A DNA stretch of 64,000 nucleotides from Formicarius rufipectus (GCA_013399695.1 VXAU01004744.1:62001-126000), one strand, 5' to 3'. Shown: positions 50,901-62,119, counted from the stretch's first letter. A program made the numbers and translations. The notes: a model not told the origin generated them from the sequence alone.

Positions 50901-53900
50901 AAAGAATGTTAATTTATGTGTTGCCTCGTGACACTGTGTGCAGCCTTGCTGGCTTGTCTTTACTGATAAGTTTTCTTTCCTTTTTCAGGTTAGACAGATC
51001 TTGGAGCTTTGCCCCAACCTGGAATATTTGGATCTCACTCAAACTGATATTTCAGACTCTGTATTTGAAAGGTTAGATAATTGTTGTTTCCTTTAAAAAA
51101 ATAGATTGAGAGGTGGGAGAAACAGTCAAACATACCTTACTCTATTGCCAATAAAGAAAGAAATAGAGAAATCACATTTAGAACTCCCACGTAACTAAGA
51201 ACTAAACCAGAGTAACAAATCAATGAAATGTCAAATGAAACATGTAATTTTGCAGTGGCCATTTAAAATGCTCTGTTTTCAGTGTTTCTTACCTGACAAT
51301 GTGTAGCTATCCATAACAATAATTATATTTTGTTGTAATATTAGGAACAATTAACTTAAAATTGTCCATAGATTTTTATGGAGTTGCCCAATTAAGGTAG
51401 TTCCCTTGGTCTGATATAACTGGTAGGGTTTGGAATACTGCTCTTTGAGACACTGATCAAATGCTAGGGAAAGATTTAAGGTTGAGGTTTAATGACTTCA
51501 GATTCCTGAGTTTTACTGAAGCCTGCAGAAATACTGATGTCAGGATAGTGCATGGATGTAGAGTCTGCACCATTTTACTCGAATATGAAACTCAGTGGGC
51601 GTTTCAGTGTTTTGCATTTACATCACGTAGTGCTCTCAAGTTTTATGTGTGAACAACAGAAAATTTTGCCTGCATGGATGCTGGTGACAACACTCTGCAG
51701 CTTGTACAAGACATTTTAGTTGAAATAAAAGCTTTATAGAATTCCTGGGGCTCAGAAATCAATCATTGTGAGCTTTTGTCAATATCTAATGAAATTTACC
51801 TTTACTTGCCATTCCTCATATATCTGCATTTCCAACACTCCCGTTTGTAACTCAGAAAATTAGTCTGGCTTACTGTGAATGTAAATAATAGCTTATGGAA
51901 GGTAAATGATAGTTCACATTAACTATAGACACGTAAAGATGAGTTAAGTTAGCTATATAATTTTTGGCTAATAATGTGACAATATTACTGTAGATAAAAT
52001 TTCTGTTTCACTTGAAAAAGATAAGGCTGAAGGAGTGAGGTTTTGTTAACAGGAAAAAGCCTGATCTCTAATTAATTATGGGATAACTAATGTTGTACAC
52101 AGAACGTGTTTCAGGAATCCATCTAGTCCTCCTGAAAGAAATGGGAAATGACAGGAGAAGATATGATCTAAGTACACTGATATTTCAATGTGTGTAAACA
52201 GCCAAACTTGAGAAACTAAAAATATTAGAAATTGCAACTACTGTGTAATATTCAGTTCAAAGTAATATGTCAGATGTACTTTTTGGGGAATGGGTGAAAT
52301 TTGCTAGTTCAGTATTTTCACCCAGAAGTTAACTATGATATCTAGTAAATTAGGTATCTCCTGGTAGCTTCTGTTGTGTATAATGCAATTATAAATTGTT
52401 ACATATGTATTTGATACTTGCAGTCTGATCGATTATTAAAAAAATTGTTCAATTCATGGCATATTTGGATTTCTTTTAAGTCTCAGTATATGGAGAAGTA
52501 CAGATTGTTCTGATTTATGATTGATTTCAGATTTCTTTAGACATTTTTCTAGGCATATATACAGCACTTGGAGTATCAAATCTAAGCAGTATGAGGTAGT
52601 TTCTCTAAATATTCTGTACATGAATATAAGTATTTTACTTGTGAAATGTACTTTTTTATATTTAGCCTTAACAACTTTCTGAACAAAACCTAAAAAAAAA
52701 AAAAAGTCTCAACCACCAACAAACCAAAACACTTCTTTTCCTGATTTCAGTTGGTCATCAGTTGGCTATTGTCAAAATCTACGCCACCTTGATTTGTCAG
52801 GATGTGAAAAAATTACAGATGTGGCTATAGAGAGAATTTCCAGAGCACTGGGTATCATATCAACTCATTATACCAGAGGTATTCTGAAAAGCTGCAGAAA
52901 CAGGAATCCCAAGACTTCGTGGAAAAACAGAGAGATTACTCTGCAGCCCAACCAGAAGTATAATTGTTTGCATGAAATCAGCAACAAAAACCTCATTGAA
53001 GGAAGAGACAGTGAGCAGCTTTGGACTAGACCTGATGGGTCAGAAGATTTCAATTCTGCTTTTGTGTGGATGCTAGATGCTGATGATTTAGCTGACATTG
53101 AAGATGCTGCAGAGTGGAGACACAGAAATGTTGAAGGGTTTTGTCTTATGGAACCAACATCCCACTTTAATTGTTCTGCATCATGCTACAGTAGAGACAT
53201 TTATGGGTTAAGGACTAGAGGGTGGCAGCAGCACTGTGCTTCTACTGACTTGATTTACTGCGGCCACTCGTTTTGTTGTGCTGGGACAGCACTAAGAACT
53301 ATTCGAGCACTTCCAGAGTCCTCTGCACTGTGTAAAAAGCCAATAAGGACTAAGCAGTCAGAGAAAAAAGACTCTGCATACTCTGGGAGTGAAAAAACAG
53401 ATGAAGAGACTGCTCGAGTTCTTCGGTTTCTCAGTCTGTCAGGATGTTACCAGATCACAGACCGTGCTCTCAGGTGAGGAGACATTTTAAAGCTATTTTG
53501 CTGCACTGTGCTTTTTCCTCATTTTATTTGGTCAGTCATTCTGGGCTGCATCTGCCTGATTTCAGTAGAAACATTTTTATTGAAGAAACTCTGGTAAGTT
53601 GTAAATGGTCTTTGCTTCTTAAAATATTTATAGCACTAGACTCCAGCTTGACTCCAGCCTTTCTTTTGGAGATGTAAGAACACTAAAATCTTTCAGATCT
53701 ATCTTCTGAAATGAAGTATTTTTGTGAATTTGTTGTTCTAGGCAGTGTTAATGCTTATAGAGTTGATCATTAGTAATTTCTTGTTAGGAAATTGTGTAGA
53801 TTCGCTACTTTTTTCATTATGATTGCCAATACACTTGAGACTTTGCAAAACTGGAGTAGTATCTTAAATTATGTCACTATCCTGACATGTAAATATGAAC

Positions 53901-56080
53901 AGGCTGAATTGATGGGAAGAGACCCATTGTATGAGCTTCAATAAGATGATATGCTGGGTCCTGCACATCCCCAGGCAGTGCTACAGGCTGGATCAGAGTG
54001 GCTGGAAAACTACCTGGTGGAGAAGGACCTGGGAATGCTCATCATCAGTGTGTGCCCAGGTAGCCAGAGAGGCCAATGGCACCCTGCCTGGCCTGTGTGA
54101 GAAATAGTGTGGCCAGTAGGACCAGGGCAGTTACTGTCCCCTTGTGCTCATCACTGGTAAGTCCACACCTTGACTACTGTGTCCAGGTTTGGGCCCCTCA
54201 TGACAAGAAAGACATTGAGGTGCTGGGGCAAGTCCATAGAATGACAACAGAGCTGGTGAAGGAGCTCAGATCTTAGAGGGATTGGCTCAGGGAGCTGAGG
54301 TTGGTTAGCCTGGAGAAAAGGAGGCTCAGAGGGAACCTTATCACTCTATACGAGTGCCTGCAAGGAGGTTGTTGCCAGGTGGGGCTGGGTCTGATGTTTT
54401 AAGTAACAAGAGGAAAGGGTCTCAAATTGCTCTAGAGGATGTTTAGATAGGGTATTAGGAAAAATTTCTTAACTGAAAGAGTTTTCAAGAGGCCGCCCAG
54501 GGAAGTGATGGAGTCACCATCCCTAGAAGTATTTAAAGGATGTAAAGAGATAGCACTTGGGAACATAGTTCAGTGGTAGGCTTGGCAGTGCTGGGTTAAT
54601 GGTTGGATTTGATGACCTTAAGGGTCTTTTCCAATCCAAAGCATTCTATGATAATTTTGTATGTGCCAAACAATGTGTCAGATATGACCTGAGATTTTGT
54701 CCCCATCTAATGTTCACAAGTACCAGCGGTTCATATGTCTCCTGCAGTGGTGGTTCTGACACTCTCACTCACCGGTGCTACTCTTGCCCAGCGTAAGCTT
54801 CAGATATCCGTGCGTTTTGTTAGAGCTTGCAGCTCTTGGAGAGTTGAAATGGGCGGGTGGGTACTGCTGAGTTTGTATGTTACTGGTCTGGTTTTTCATA
54901 ACCTGGGACCAAAGTGAGACTTGGTCACTGAGGCATGGAAAGGGTTTAGTTGTATTGCTGGTTTCCCATGGATGCTTTTTGGGTGACAGCTGAAAATGTG
55001 CTGTAACAAGTGCTTCTTGCATGCACCAGAATAGTTAGAAGTCCCTGAGGAAAGACAATGAAACCTCCTAATGGAAACGCCTACCAGTTCATTTCATAGA
55101 AAAGTTTTAACCTGATAGCTAGTTTTGTGGTCAGCAGTTTTACTTCTGCGAGCTGACAGGAGAAACTTGTACAGTGGTGCTCTGAAGGCATTTTTGGTTT
55201 TATGTCGTGGCTTGAATCTGCAATTTGGTGATTCAAACCTGGTCGTTTATTTCAGGTGAGTGAGCTTGTTTCTGCTTGAACTTGGGCTGGCTGCTCTGTG
55301 AATTCCCAGAGAAGCAAGCAGGCTAACTTGGAGTATTTGCTCAGGTGTGGTACATCTATGTGCCTGTTGCATCAGCAGCCAAATTCTCTTGCCCTCGAAG
55401 GAAAAACAGAGACATGTACTTGAATAATTAAGTGGTGTGTTGGCAGCTCTGCACCGCCATCAGTCCTAGGAAAACAAATTTGGATTCCAAAATAATTTTA
55501 GGAAAAAAAAATAAAGACGACCAGTCAAACTTTGGGAAGCATAATGCACTGAACTTGTGTGGCATGTTTTTAGAGTGAGATGAGGAATATACACTATCTA
55601 GGAAGAGATGCCAAAATCACTGATGTTTTAAGGAAGAGGGCTTGGTAGTTCTTTGAAACAGTTGGTTGTCTCTGGTGTCATTAATTAAAAAAAATGATTT
55701 TCCGTTTAAGTCTGTCAGACGGAATTGTTAGTTTCTGGAGAAATCAGTTCATTTTTCAGGGTGATCGCTATTTATAGGGTAAGAAACTGTCACATTTAAA
55801 GCTGCATTGTTTATTAGTAGTGTGGTTTTTGGTACAAGGTGCAGTTCGGTCTGTGACTGGGTGATGTAGTGGAGTGCTTGTCAATCTAGTGCCGTGCAGG
55901 CTCTTAACACATCTTTTCTATCTGTCAACAGGGCATTGACTCTGGGAGGAGGACTGCCACATTTGGAACACCTTAACCTCTCGGGTTGTCTCACCGTAAC
56001 TGGTGCAGGCCTGCAGGATTTAGTTTCTGCATGCCCTTCTCTAAAAGATGAACACTTTTACTACTGTGACAACATTAACG
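29930..56080 (+). CDS. FBXL5: FBXL5, iron-sensing F-box/LRR protein, ten exons seen (partial at both ends)
   Basis: Substrate receptor of an SCF (SKP1-CUL1-F-box) E3 ubiquitin ligase. It ubiquitinates IRP2 when iron and oxygen are sufficient. Coding exons: 29930-29962, 41918-42133, 43882-43977, 44816-44999, 47249-47431, 49814-49939, 50644-50792, 50989-51071, 52751-53473, 55932-56080. All join in frame (1942 nt), giving residues 18 to about 665 on human numbering minus two; the human protein has 691. The order is hemerythrin-like domain (to about 160), F-box (about 203-249), acidic linker, LRRs including LRHLDLSGCEKITDV and LEHLNLSGCLTVTGAGL, and the start of the C-terminal iron-sulfur segment (FYYCDNIN). 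Iron ligands His57, Glu58, Glu61, His80, His126 and Glu130 are all present. Missing are the first 17 residues with ligand His15 (assembly gap) and the last exon with three cluster cysteines. Confidence 0.95.
30341..35744 (+). other. FBXL5: FBXL5 intron 1, first part
   Basis: Intronic sequence from the CpG island to the retroposon. T-rich on the plus strand, with runs at 32249-32260 and 34063-34077. No exon, gene or clear interspersed repeat was recognised. Confidence 0.6.
35745..36187. repeat. 12-bp target-site duplications
   Basis: GGAGGAGCCTTG occurs at 35745-35756 and again at 36176-36187, bracketing the SINE-like element. The last three bases of the left copy could also be part of the CAA tail, so the duplication is 9 to 12 bp. 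Confidence 0.75.
35757..36175 (-). mobile_element. Non-CR1 SINE-like retroposon with tRNA-type boxes
   Basis: Flanked by 12-bp direct repeats (35745-35756 and 36176-36187). On the minus strand it ends in CCAACAACAACAA, a CAA-repeat tail. It contains a perfect B box (35929-35919, GGTTCGAATCC) and a good A box (35983-35973, TGGTTGAGTGG), 54 bp apart start to start, a spacing suited to a tRNA with a long variable arm. CR1 elements lack such duplications and end in ATTCTATG-like octamers, so this is another family, perhaps mobilised by an RTE-type LINE. About 190 bp precede the A box, unusual for a plain tRNA SINE. The family is not identified. Confidence 0.7.
36188..37866 (+). other. FBXL5: FBXL5 intron 1, between repeats
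   Basis: No exon or repeat recognised. Open frames on both strands at 37438-37764 have no domain. Confidence 0.55.
37867..38110 (-). repeat. CR1 3' end in FBXL5 intron 1
   Basis: Plus-strand landmarks: 'agaatcatagaatatgccaa', 'gttggaagggacccatcacg', 'cacaccatgtgcctgagagt' and 'ctggggagcccgttcattgc'. They are the reverse complement of a CR1 3' UTR. It resembles the copy at 19766-20262 closely enough to be the same subfamily. Confidence 0.9.
38111..41917 (+). other. FBXL5: FBXL5 intron 1, last part
   Basis: AT-rich intron sequence with a run of ten G at 40853-40862. It ends in a long T tract and the acceptor cttctag of exon 2. Nothing else recognised. Confidence 0.6.
41918..42133 (+). CDS. 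FBXL5: FBXL5 coding exon 2: hemerythrin iron ligands
   Basis: 216 nt, residues 29-100. It carries FKMHEQIENE (His57, Glu58, Glu61) and NVHSDNKLSEML (His80). The acceptor is cttctag after a long T tract, and the donor AAG|gtaagt. Near-identical to human in this part. Confidence 0.97.
42134..44815 (+). other. FBXL5: FBXL5 introns 2 and 3
   Basis: Introns 42134-43881 and 43978-44815. The second contains an A- and C-rich AAAC-like simple repeat at about 44201-44260. No other feature recognised. Confidence 0.6.
43882..43977 (+). CDS. FBXL5: FBXL5 coding exon 3: His126 and Glu130
   Basis: 96 nt, residues 101-132, from [20 protein letters not shown] to FLPHMKEEEE. It contains the iron ligands His126 and Glu130. 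The acceptor is ttctcag, the donor gaggag|gtaggt, and both borders are in phase 0. Confidence 0.97.
44816..44999 (+). CDS. FBXL5: FBXL5 coding exon 4: end of hemerythrin domain
   Basis: 184 nt, from [20 protein letters not shown] to YSVDEKADE. One residue shorter than human around AAEFRGLS. The donor G|gtgaac is weak. Read-through adds only five residues (GEPSN) before a stop, so splicing to exon 5 in phase 1 is needed for the full protein. Confidence 0.95.
45000..47248 (+). other. FBXL5: FBXL5 intron 4 with possible early poly(A) signal
   Basis: Begins with the weak donor gtgaac and an in-frame stop 14 nt into the intron (45014-45016). An AATAAA at 45262-45267 could end a short transcript. 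The rest is AT-rich without recognised repeats. Confidence 0.5.
47249..47431 (+). CDS. FBXL5: FBXL5 coding exon 5: F-box
   Basis: 183 nt. The F-box runs from ITNLPPEVMVTIFSYLNPQE through WSQLAKTGSLWKHLYPVRWA and binds SKP1. The acceptor is tatttcag and the donor AGAG|gtaagt, phase 1 on both sides. Confidence 0.97.
47432..49813 (+). other. FBXL5: FBXL5 intron 5
   Basis: Intron sequence. Open frames on both strands near 48944-49369 carry no recognisable domain. No repeat recognised. Confidence 0.6.
49814..49939 (+). CDS. FBXL5: FBXL5 coding exon 6: acidic linker
   Basis: 126 nt encoding DWYNGPAADTETEPDEEW, then VKNRKDESRAFQEWDEDADI. It matches the human acidic segment between the F-box and the LRRs. 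The acceptor is gtgagtag and the donor TCTG|gtaagt. Confidence 0.95.
49940..50643 (+). other. FBXL5: FBXL5 intron 6, single N after poly(T)
   Basis: Contains a 15-nt T run (49971-49985) followed by a single undetermined base at 49986, a typical homopolymer sequencing problem with no effect on coding sequence. Confidence 0.7.
50644..50792 (+). CDS. FBXL5: FBXL5 coding exon 7
   Basis: 149 nt. It includes NIAQMEKRLLHGLIHHVLPH and LVLAYSSAVSSKM, the start of the LRR fold. The acceptor is ttttgcag and the donor ATG|gtgtgt, phase 0. Confidence 0.96.
50989..51071 (+). CDS. FBXL5: FBXL5 coding exon 8: LRR
   Basis: 83 nt encoding VRQILELCPNLEYLDLTQTD then ISDSVFE, one canonical LRR unit. The acceptor is tttttcag and the donor AAAG|gttaga, phase 2. 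Confidence 0.95.
51072..52750 (+). other. FBXL5: FBXL5 intron 8
   Basis: AT-rich intron of about 1.7 kb. No repeat or exon recognised. Confidence 0.6.
52751..53473 (+). CDS. FBXL5: FBXL5 coding exon 9: LRRs and long insert
   Basis: The largest exon, 723 nt. It starts SWSSVGYCQNLRHLDLSGCE, passes through a low-complexity insert that differs most from human, then VWMLDADDLADIEDAAEWRH, the Cys-rich CGHSFCCAGTALRT, and ends with the LRR LSLSGCYQITDRAL. The acceptor is tgatttcag and the donor TCAG|gtgagg, phase 2. Confidence 0.97.
53905..54652 (+). repeat. CR1 copy in FBXL5 intron 9
   Basis: About 750 bp in gene orientation and the longest CR1 in the window. Landmarks in order: 'gtgcccaggtagccagagag', 'tgtccaggtttgggcccctc', 'gacattgaggtgctggggca', 'agcctggagaaaaggaggct', 'agggaagtgatggagtcacc' and the 3' end 'cttttccaatccaaagcatt' with ctatgat. 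It includes the end of ORF2 and the 3' UTR; frames are broken. Confidence 0.92.
54653..55931 (+). other. FBXL5: FBXL5 intron 9, 3' part
   Basis: Unique intron sequence between the CR1 copy and exon 10. Nothing else recognised. Confidence 0.6.
55932..56080 (+). CDS. FBXL5: FBXL5 coding exon 10: last LRR and first cluster cysteine
   Basis: 149 nt encoding ALTLGGGLPHLEHLNLSGCL, TVTGAGLQDLVSACPSLKDE, then HFYYCDNIN and the first base of Gly665. The Cys at about 660 corresponds to human Cys662, one of four ligands of the [2Fe-2S] cluster. The acceptor is gtcaacag and the donor ACG|gtaatg, phase 1. Reading through the donor gives only NVFL and a stop. Confidence 0.95.
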
Positions 56081-59000
56081 GTAATGTCTTTTTATGAAGA
56101 TGCTCTGCTTTTCTGGGGAGTGATTCTTGGTTTAAGGACACTTTTTAAAACAAAAACAACCACTAAACCCCATTTTTAATGGCTGTGTAGCCCCAAGTTT
56201 CACAGATTAAATATGAAATGACAACTCTTAAGTTAGTTTTTCCTCATTTGCTCTTTGAGCTTTTTTTTTCCTTGACACTAATACAGTTCTGTATTACCTA
56301 GGAAGATAGTTTTAGTCCCTGTGCCTCATAACTCAATTTCGCATAAGTAATTGGGGCTAGAAAGTAAGTCTTCGTAGAGCTGCTTATACACACTTGCCAT
56401 ATCTTCCCTGTGAACCATGTTAGTTGTATGTTTTCTTTATGGCCACAGCCTCAGAGGCTTAATTAGGTTGGTACCAAAGGAGTGATTTTAAGGAAAGGAA
56501 TGACTTGTGTTTTGCCATGCAAACCTCTCATACTGCACCAGTTTTGGTGTAGGATATTTTTGATCCTACCTTCGTATGTCCTTATAGGAAATGTGATTTC
56601 CCTCCCCCCCCCCCCTTTTTTTTTTTTTCCCTTTTTTTTTTCTCCCTCTTAAGTCAGTAACTTAGGGATGGATCTAAGCTGGAGAAGGATCTGGATAAAT
56701 GCATAAAGCACATTCGTGGTGCAAGTCTTTTCAGTGTTTGCCACACTGGAATTCAGTCTGTTGGGTTAGGTTCAGTAAGCTTTCATCCCATTAGGCATGG
56801 GAACCATGGTGTGTCTTGTATTCCATGTGTGAATTTAAAACAGGTAAGTGCAACAGAAGGCAAGGGAAAAGAGGATAATAATTGACTTCATATGATAAGA
56901 TTTTGTGTGTAAAACAAAATTGTATTCCCTGATAGTTCATGATGTCCTGCTCAATAATTTGCATTTGTATTGAGATGCAGCCCCAGGCAGGGTACCAGAT
57001 GCCAGAGCTTTGATCTGTACAGATATTTGGGTATTCAATCCATTAAAATTGATACAAGATGATGCACTTGGATTGGATCCTAATGTTAGAAGTGAAAATA
57101 TTAAATAATATTTTACTTCTGTAAGTTTTGCACTTAATGCAATTTTTTGACAGTGCTGCTTTTTATTTTGAGGCTCTTGCCTTATGTTACTTCCTTCCCT
57201 TCCATCTAGACTACAGCTTTTAAAATTCTAATTTCTATTGTCTTTTATTTCAACCTGAAAATTTGAAGGCTTCTTTTTAAAAAAATTCTTCACAGACTCT
57301 CCTTTCTGCATTATGTTGAGTCTAAAGATGTCTTCAAGGACCAATTAAAAGCCTTTTCCTTTTACATCTGATTCCTTGCTACTTTTCCTCTGTTTATATT
57401 TCTGTCAGTAATACCAGACATGATCTTCTGGTTTGTCTTCAAACAGTTCTGTTTCTCTCCTTGTCCCTAAAATATACTGCCATCTTTGTGTTAGTTCAGG
57501 AAGCCTGAAGCTCTGTGTGAGCCTGCAGCTTTAAAGCCTGGCTGTTCCACAGTACCCTCAAGAGATTATTTATATTTAAACAGAGTATTTTTGAATTATT
57601 GTGTAATGTTGTCCTGATCCTCTTCCTGTTTATTTCCTTCCTTTTACTGCCTACTGGAAGCTGTGAGCCTGTAAGCTCTGCTTGGTTCTCTAAAGCATCA
57701 TGCAGGCCTTTGGATCAGTAGTTACTCCTGTAGAGAGAAATGAGCAGGACAGTGAGGCTGTAATGGGCTGGCTTCTCACAGCTATTGAGAAATAGTGGCA
57801 CCTCAGAAGTTTGTGACTGTTTTCTTTAAGAATGGACTTGATAAAAACTTAAAAGAGGTATTCTGAGCAAAATTCTGTAGTGGAAGATAACCTTTATAAC
57901 TGAGTCCCCTGCAGTTTTCTCTGGGTGCTGTTCCTTGTATTTTCAATTAAGCTTCATCATAATAGGGCTATTCAGCATGAAACCAATGCCTTGTTCCACT
58001 CTATGAGCAGCAAGGTTCCTGCAACAGCTATTTCTGTATCATTTGGCATTTCTAAAGCAACTGGGGAAAGCAGTAGCTGTTTCATTTAAATCAGTCCATA
58101 TCTGAAGCTGTGTGTTTTTTTGCACATTTATCAATTGTATTACTAACTGCTGCACAAAGTTGACTGATCTGTAAGCATGTAGAGAATAATGTCATAATTT
58201 TCTTTGCCCACCAGCTTATCAGTGATTGTTTTCGGGGAAGGAGGCATGTTCTGGGATCATGTTGGAAAACCTGTCGGTCTTGCAGAACAAAAAATGGACC
58301 AAACATCATGGAATGTAGCCATCTTTGAATAATAAAGATACGCCTCTGTCATCTGCCTATGAATAAGGGCCTTACCTGCAGTCTATTTTCAGATTTTTCT
58401 TTTCTATAAACACTGAGCATGATGGGGCCCCTTACATACAACACATCTTTGGCGGAATTTCTTTGGGGAGAGCTTGCTGGACTGTCTCTTTGGCATGTTG
58501 GTTACAACTTCTATATTTTCAGCAAGTGCTGGTCTAACCAGAGCTGCTCTACTTTTTTAGCAGAGAAAACTGAACAGGTGGAGCAGTTATGGTTAGGTAG
58601 CTGGATCTGAGTCTCAGACTGCTGTTGCACACCAGTAACATGGTGCAGGTTTTAGGAGGAGAGACTATGAATTTGCGTGCAGTTCCAAATTTGTTTGTTT
58701 ACTGTTTGTTTGTCTTCAGTTTTTGGTTTGCATACTAATGCCTAGGATCTCTCCTTATGTTTTGCACAGTGCTGGAGACTTGGAGTTAGATAATCCTCAG
58801 CTGTAGCTGAAAACAAATCTGTCAGTGTACATCCCTTCTAAGTGCTGATTTCATTTGACATCTAAAACAACTTTGGTTTTAGATCACACTGAACTCAGTA
58901 AGAAGAGTTTAATGTTTGAGTTACCTCTTGCCACTGAGAAGTTTTTATTTTCCTGAGGCTGTTTTGACCAGCTGTGTCCATTCTTCTGACTTCATTCTCA

Positions 59001-60629
59001 GTTTCAAAGCCTGGAGTGCTGTCAGCTTTGGGATTAGAAAATGGGGCTCCCTAATTTCTGCAGCAGTAGCCCTTTGAAGCTTATAAGTATGATTCAGTTT
59101 TTAGAGTTTTTTTAATTATGTAGTCTTCAGGTGCTGTAATTAAAGAAATAGGGCATTAATGAAATAAAGATGTGGTGATTCAGTCTTTTCTTCTGGCATT
59201 TATAATGTCATTGGTCCTGGTTGATCTGTCAGCAATGGAGTCAAGACTTTGCAATTTCTTTTGAGATATATGGACTACTGCATGCAGATTTGTGGAAGCA
59301 GAGTGTTGTTAGATTACAGGAGTTCAGTCTGAGTCTTGAAGTTCTACAGATAACCAGTGTGCATTCATAAATGCCTGGAAGTGTAACTTTATCAAAGACT
59401 GATGGAATGTTCCACTTAGTAAAATCAGATTTGAATATTGGCTTTACATATTTTAGAAGGTAATTTATATAGGTATAAATTATATATCTATGAAAATACA
59501 TACTAATATATATTTTTAAACCTAATGTGGTCACTTTTTTTGTAATTACCTTCTGTGTTACTGTTGTTACACTACCATCAAATATAGTCTTGTGTTCATG
59601 ACAGAGCCTCTTACTGGTGGCGACTGTGAAAGAAATTCTCTCCTTTCCTCCTTTGTGTTCCTTCCCATTCTTTCTGCCTTCCTGTGGCTGGCATTAGTCT
59701 TTGCGTGGCTACTTCATAAACTCAATCCCTGTGATAGCTGGAAGCTTCCATTTTTACATTTTTTTCTCCCTATTTTCTTTTTTTCTTTTTTTTCTAGATG
59801 AGTCAGGGCTCCATCTTGCTGTAAAGCATATGAGTGTTGCTGCTGCTATAGACAAGAACTAGAAAAACTGACTGAAGGAACACGGTGGTGGCAACCAGTT
59901 GTCCTGGCTTGGTCTGTGCTGTCATGTATTCTTGGTGGAATGCTAAACTTCTTTCTAGGAAATTTTGACTGAGTTTTGTTCTACTAGTACGTGTAACAAA
60001 GTGGAGTAATCAAATGGCTCTGCTCCTCTCTTATGTTGCCAAACATGTTTATATGCTCACCATGAGTAAACAGATCTCACCTCTATTCTGAGGCACGCAG
60101 GCCACACAGGCATCTGGGTAATCAGATGTGCATGTGAAGAGCATTACGATAATCCAATTTAAAAGTAACTAAACCAGTAATGTAGACTGTGGCAGGTTAG
60201 ATGAGAACCTGATTGACTTTCTTTCCCAGGTGAACTGGCCCAAAACACACTTCTTGCACTCAATAAGCCTTCACAGTCAGGACAAAGACAGGGTCTCTTC
60301 TGAAATACATGTCTCTGGATGATTCACTGCATGTGCAGTTTCTTCCCCATACTTCCATCTCGTGTTGTTTTAAAGGACTGAATCTTGGTCTCCTTGTTAA
60401 GTCCAGCGGTGATGGTATCTGGGCTCTTCCCTGCCATGATGTTTTATTACATGGGCCTGACACTGCAAACAACCAGTGGTTTCTTGTTCTGTGTCCTCAT
60501 CAAAACTGGCAAAGTTCAGTCAAAATCACTAGCTGGGCCTCAAAACATGCACAGTTTATGAAGTTGCTGTGTGTAGCAGTGTGTGCTCCAAGCTGCATTG
60601 CATTGCTAACTGGGCTGTGTTAGAAGCAG
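56081..60629 (+). other. FBXL5: FBXL5 intron 10, first part
   Basis: Follows the exon 10 donor. It holds a polypyrimidine block (56598-56650) and a strong pyrimidine tract with tag at 59797 that opens a 21-codon frame in the right phase, reported as a finding. The conserved last FBXL5 exon is not here. Confidence 0.5.
56598..56650. repeat. Polypyrimidine C/T tract
   Basis: A stretch of C and T only: a run of 13 C, then runs of 13 and 10 T separated by CCC. Potentially hard to sequence and able to form unusual structures. Confidence 0.85.
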
Positions 60630-60832
60630 TAATGGGCCAAATGAAGGTCCTGAGACACTGAAGCAGGTTGTCCAGAGAAGTGGTGGGAGCCCCATCCCCG
60701 GGCACAGTCAGGGCCAGGCTGGATGGGGCTCTGAACATATTGATCAAGTTGAAGATGTCCCTGATGATTGCAGGGGGGTTGGAACTAGATGACCTTTAAA
60801 GATCCCTTCCTACCCAAACTAGTCTATCATTA
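60630..60832 (+). repeat. CR1 3' end in FBXL5 intron 10
   Basis: Landmarks: 'gaagcaggttgtccagagaa', 'gtgggagccccatcc', 'tcagggccaggctggatggg' and 'ggttggaactagatgacctt'. They are those of the CR1 3' UTR in plus orientation, ending near 'ctagtctatcatt'. Confidence 0.9.
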
Positions 60833-62119
60833 TATGGAAGTGATTCAGCCCCACTGTTAGGTGGAAATGGCCATCACACTGGGCAACATAGAACAAACTG
60901 GATACAGTTACCATATTTAACATAGTGCATCAGTGAGATGAGAGGTATTGGGGACCTTGTATACAGAGTCCAAAGGAAACAGGAGACTGTGGGGTTTTTT
61001 TGGCAAGATTAAAGAGGTCATTTGAACTTAAACAGAATTTGAAAACAAAGTTAGTCCAAATTAGGTCAGTAGCAAAGACTGGAGAAATCAGAGATTAGGA
61101 AGCCAAAGAAATGTAGCCAAAGATCAGTTGTAGTAAATAAAGCTAGGGAAACAAACCCAGTGTCTGCCCAAAGGCATTTGAATTTTGCTGTCTGTATCAA
61201 AAGAGCAAACTATGGAGCACTAGGGCTTTTATAGAGGAGATAAACGACCCGAGGGACGAGATCAGCTCATGTGTCAAAACATAAATAAGTCATAACCAAA
61301 TAGCCTTCTGTAAAAACAGCCAGTAATGACACTTACTAGCTTGTTATAATAAGAGCATAAAACATTGTCTAAATTATGGGAATTGTCTGTGTATGCTGCA
61401 ATAGAGCACAGTGAAAGAATACAAGGGGCCAGATTTCTGTAGATGTGCTTGAACCCTGAATATTTCATTTCATCAGAGTTGTTTATCAGAGGCTATAAAG
61501 GAAATTTAGTGATGAGATTTAGACAAGAAGTCTAGAGTAAGAGAATGGGAATAAGGGTTGAGATTTCACCCTAGTGTGGTTAATTTGTAATTCAGTGCCT
61601 AATAAATTGGAAAATGAACATATACACACTTTTCAGATTGTGCAGTTTACTTAGAAGTATCAGAGTTTTTGAGATTAAGTTGCTGTAAGACTGGTTTAAA
61701 TTTAAACCCTGAAATCTAATTAAAGGATATGAATAAAGGGAAGGGCTTAATGTGGTCCCCGTTCATGATGGACAGGAACCTGGGAGGTGGCAGCTTTCTC
61801 CGCATTCCCCTCTGAAGAGGTCTGAGCTCTGTCTTACTCAGCATTGCCATTGCTGTCATGGTGAAAGGAATGCACAAGGTAATTTCCAGGTTTTTGAGTG
61901 GTACTGAGTGGTCCTCAAGTAATGATACTTGATGTTTTACAGGACTTCTTATGAGCTTCAGTATAGCTGTATGTGTGATTTTATGTCTGGGTGGTTGGGA
62001 ATAATCAAACTGTGATCACGTGAAACTGAATTAAGGGCTGGCAGTTGCAACACAGAGATAATGATTTCAGAGAGCAATTGGTGTTAATTCTGGGATCTTT
62101 CCTGTTTGCATCAGCAGCA
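60833..62119 (+). other. Probable FBXL5 intron 10, no feature seen
   Basis: AT-rich sequence without recognised exon or repeat. Confidence 0.5.

Noticed and set aside
56081..56097. Read-through of FBXL5 exon 10 as the natural C-terminus (NVFL then stop)
   Set aside because: The donor is consensus-like at the human exon border, and ending here would lose three iron-sulfur ligands.
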